Positions 6,841 to 8,049 of a DNA stretch of 8,049 nt are shown here, piece after piece. The translations under genes were made by a program, and so were the position numbers. The stretch spans positions 1 to 8,049 of the forward strand of contig VSOA01000172.1 in assembly GCA_009774585.1 (NCBI GenBank), read 5' to 3'. Within the stretch, counting starts at the first letter, position 1; the number at the start of each line of letters is the position of its first letter. Origin of the DNA: Lachnospiraceae bacterium (GTDB taxonomy: Bacteria > Bacillota > Clostridia > Lachnospirales > Lachnospiraceae). The notes under the pieces are model-generated. The model was not told where the DNA came from, searched no databases, and saw only the letters and a list, made by a program, of their open reading frames with translations.

Positions 6841-7772
6841 CAATCATCATCAGCTATCATCTCAACACTCCCCACATGCTCCTTGGCGTAAAACAGTACC
6901 TTGTATGTTCCCTTTTGATCAAGTTCAACCGTATAGGCTCCGTCAGGATTCGTCTCATCGAAATAAATGCTCTGTCCTACATCTCCTAAAATTCCCATTC
7001 TAACAATTTTCAACCTGAGCTTCCCCCCTGCTGTCGCACAAGAAACCGACAAAGTCACCGGCGCGTCAATCTGAAACCTTGTACTCATCGGATTCGCGTA
7101 AACGCCATTGCCACAATATCTGATACTTTTACTTTCGGACCAATTATTTTCTATTATCTCATCCAGCCCGGCATCCTCTATCGTTTCTTCCGGCATTTCA
7201 ATTTCCTCCTGTATAGTCGGGCTCTCTGACTCTTCTATATCCTCCAAATCTTCCATATCCTCTAAATCTTCGATGCTGTCATGTTCCATAATCCCGGTAA
7301 ACGTCATGCCTTCTGTCGCCTCTATTTTAATGATAAATTCACACACAGCGCTTTCTTCGTCACCGATAAACGCAATGCTCCCCTCACCTTCCTCCACATC
7401 CATCTGCATGTCGATTTCCTTATCCACACCTTCCGCAATCAGTGTCTGCGTGCCATCCGGCGCTATATAGATTAACTGCAGATTTCCCCGCGTACACTCC
7501 ATGCTGCCAGTAATATCTACGCTGACGCTTCCCTCCGATACGGACAGATCAGCAATCACGGTGTTATCGTCACCTGCTGCCTGATACAGCGTTCCCCGCA
7601 CCTTACAAGTCGTCTCATCCCGTTCACTACTGTACCGCTCAAAATAGCTTGTATGAACATTGAAAATCCCTACCGATGATTCCATATCACTGTCTGCCCT
7701 CGATAAGGCGACTACGCTGCATCCCGAAAGAATCATACATGCTAATATTAATAAAATAACCATTCTTTTCAT
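6840..7772 (-). CDS. Lipoprotein with acidic linker, function unknown
   Basis: A 310-residue secreted lipoprotein. The N-terminus has Lys-Arg, a hydrophobic stretch (4-15) and a lipobox LSGC with Cys18 as the lipidated residue, so it should be anchored on the outer face of the membrane. Residues about 33-160 look beta-rich, with alternating hydrophobic strands and Gly/Asp turns (e.g. GNLQLIYIAPDGTQTLI). Residues 163-210 form a highly acidic linker (EDLEDMEDLEDIEES and beyond) with almost no basic residues. Residues about 215-306 form a second beta-rich segment. Cysteines at 56, 93, 144, 220 and 245 remain besides Cys18. I do not recognise a family and assign no function. The ATG at 7772 has AAGGGGG eight bases upstream. 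The gene ends in its own terminator; the upstream inverted repeats suggest it is regulated. It could be a wall-associated or calcium-binding protein, but that is only a guess from the acidic composition. Confidence 0.88.
   Translation of the reverse strand: MKRMVILLILACMILSGCSVVALSRADSDMESSVGIFNVHTSYFERYSSERDETTCKVRGTLYQAAGDDNTVIADLSVSEGSVSVDITGSMECTRGNLQLIYIAPDGTQTLIAEGVDKEIDMQMDVEEGEGSIAFIGDEESAVCEFIIKIEATEGMTFTGIMEHDSIEDLEDMEDLEDIEESESPTIQEEIEMPEETIEDAGLDEIIENNWSESKSIRYCGNGVYANPMSTRFQIDAPVTLSVSCATAGGKLRLKIVRMGILGDVGQSIYFDETNPDGAYTVELDQKGTYKVLFYAKEHVGSVEMIADDD
7237..7272 (-). repeat. Two tandem copies of an 18-bp unit inside the lipoprotein gene
   Basis: Copies at 7237-7254 and 7255-7272 match at 16 of 18 bases (plus-strand unit ATATCCTCCAAATCTTCC). 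Each copy encodes six residues of the Glu-Asp-Leu/Met/Ile pattern in the acidic linker. The unit is a multiple of three, so copy-number change would lengthen or shorten the linker without breaking the frame. Confidence 0.75.
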
Positions 7773-7793
7773 ATCTTCTTCCCCCTTCTTCTC

Positions 7794-7833
7794 GTTACTC
7801 GTAACACACTTTTCATCATCCTATTTACTGTAA
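7794..7833. promoter_or_regulatory. Pair of short inverted repeats upstream of the lipoprotein, possible operators
   Basis: Two related palindromes lie between the VanZ-like gene and the lipoprotein start: GTTAC-TC-GTAAC at 7794-7805 and TTAC-T-GTAA at 7825-7833. Their centres are about 30 bases apart, close to three helical turns. The lower one begins 22 bases upstream of the lipoprotein ATG. Such a pair fits a dimeric regulator binding twice over the promoter region. I see no strong -35/-10 pair here; the best candidate (TTTCCA, 17 bases, TAAATA) is weak and its -10 box overlaps the second palindrome. Confidence 0.35.
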
Positions 7834-7869
7834 CGAAGTGAAAGTGGAAAAATCTTCAGCAACCATCTC

Positions 7870-8049
7870 TCAACGCAGAAACTCCTTCAACCCCGGATAT
7901 CTCTTCCTAAGCGCGGCACACAGTCCCGCTCCGATACATCCGCCTGCAAAATTTAAAATTAAATCATCTACATCCACACTCCTATCAATAAACAACTGGC
8001 CCGTCTCAATCATAAACGTCAAAAGAAAACACAATAAAATTACACGTCC
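7870..8049 (-). CDS. VanZ-family protein, C-terminal end (partial)
   Basis: The last 59 codons of a gene that enters from the right edge. The residues read as a transmembrane helix (VILLCFLLTFMIE), then the VanZ hallmark: ETGQLFIDRS followed by VDVDDLILNFAGGCIGAGL, with the acidic DxDD cluster and a Gly-rich helix. It ends in a basic tail KRYPGLKEFLR and TGA at 7870. VanZ-like proteins are small multi-pass membrane proteins; VanZ itself gives low-level teicoplanin resistance in enterococci, but most chromosomal relatives have no proven role, and none is assigned here. The start and the upstream helices are outside the window. The 97-base gap to the lipoprotein holds no clear terminator, so co-transcription cannot be excluded. 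Confidence 0.85.
   Translation of the reverse strand, partial: GRVILLCFLLTFMIETGQLFIDRSVDVDDLILNFAGGCIGAGLCAALRKRYPGLKEFLR

Noticed and set aside
7108..7475. Plus-strand frames of 120 and 64 codons opposite the lipoprotein gene
   Set aside because: The Ser/Ile-rich product is the mirror of the acidic linker; the minus-strand lipoprotein has a signal peptide, a ribosome binding site and a terminator.
1..8049. CRISPR array, tRNA, rRNA or transposase
   Set aside because: I saw no regularly spaced repeats, no cloverleaf-like gene and no transposase-like frame or terminal inverted repeats around the restriction cassette.

Overview
The window reads as a stretch of a Firmicutes (Clostridia, probably Lachnospiraceae-like) chromosome. 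This placement is an inference. It rests on moderate-to-low GC, strong AG-rich ribosome binding sites (GGAGGG, AAAGGA, AGAGGA), a SbcCD pair of the Gram-positive type with the order sbcD-sbcC, a VanZ-type protein, and a small acidic lipoprotein of a kind common in gut clostridia. Every credible gene lies on the minus strand, so transcription runs from high to low coordinates. The plus-strand open frames are antisense shadows.

In transcription order the layout is as follows. (1) 8049-7870: the C-terminal end of a VanZ-family membrane protein, cut by the window edge. (2) 7772-6840: a 310-residue lipoprotein with a lipobox at Cys18, two probable beta-rich domains and a very acidic linker partly built from an 18-bp tandem repeat. 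It is preceded by two short inverted repeats and followed immediately by a strong intrinsic terminator. (3) 6839-6558: a 282-base gap with a reasonable promoter, a long leader and possible remains of a small coding sequence. (4) 6557-5070 and 5077-4127: an overlapping methyltransferase-endonuclease pair, a type II restriction-modification system of the BsuBI/PstI family. The family's known specificity is CTGCAG. (5) 4126-4033: a short spacer. (6) 4032-2875 and 2888-1: sbcD and sbcC, overlapping by 14 bases. They encode the Mre11/Rad50-like nuclease complex that trims hairpins and protein-blocked DNA ends. sbcC runs off the left edge after 962 codons, just short of the expected ABC signature motif.

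The pairs work as two units. The methyltransferase and endonuclease form a self/non-self DNA recognition system, probably translated in a coupled way because the GTG start of the endonuclease and its ribosome binding site lie inside the end of the methyltransferase gene. SbcD and SbcC form one repair nuclease. The restriction cassette is clearly more AT-rich in sampled rows than the genes on both sides, which suggests it was inserted between a resident lipoprotein gene and a resident sbcDC operon. I see no wholly new system. The least explained parts are the lipoprotein with its upstream repeats and the leader in front of the methyltransferase.
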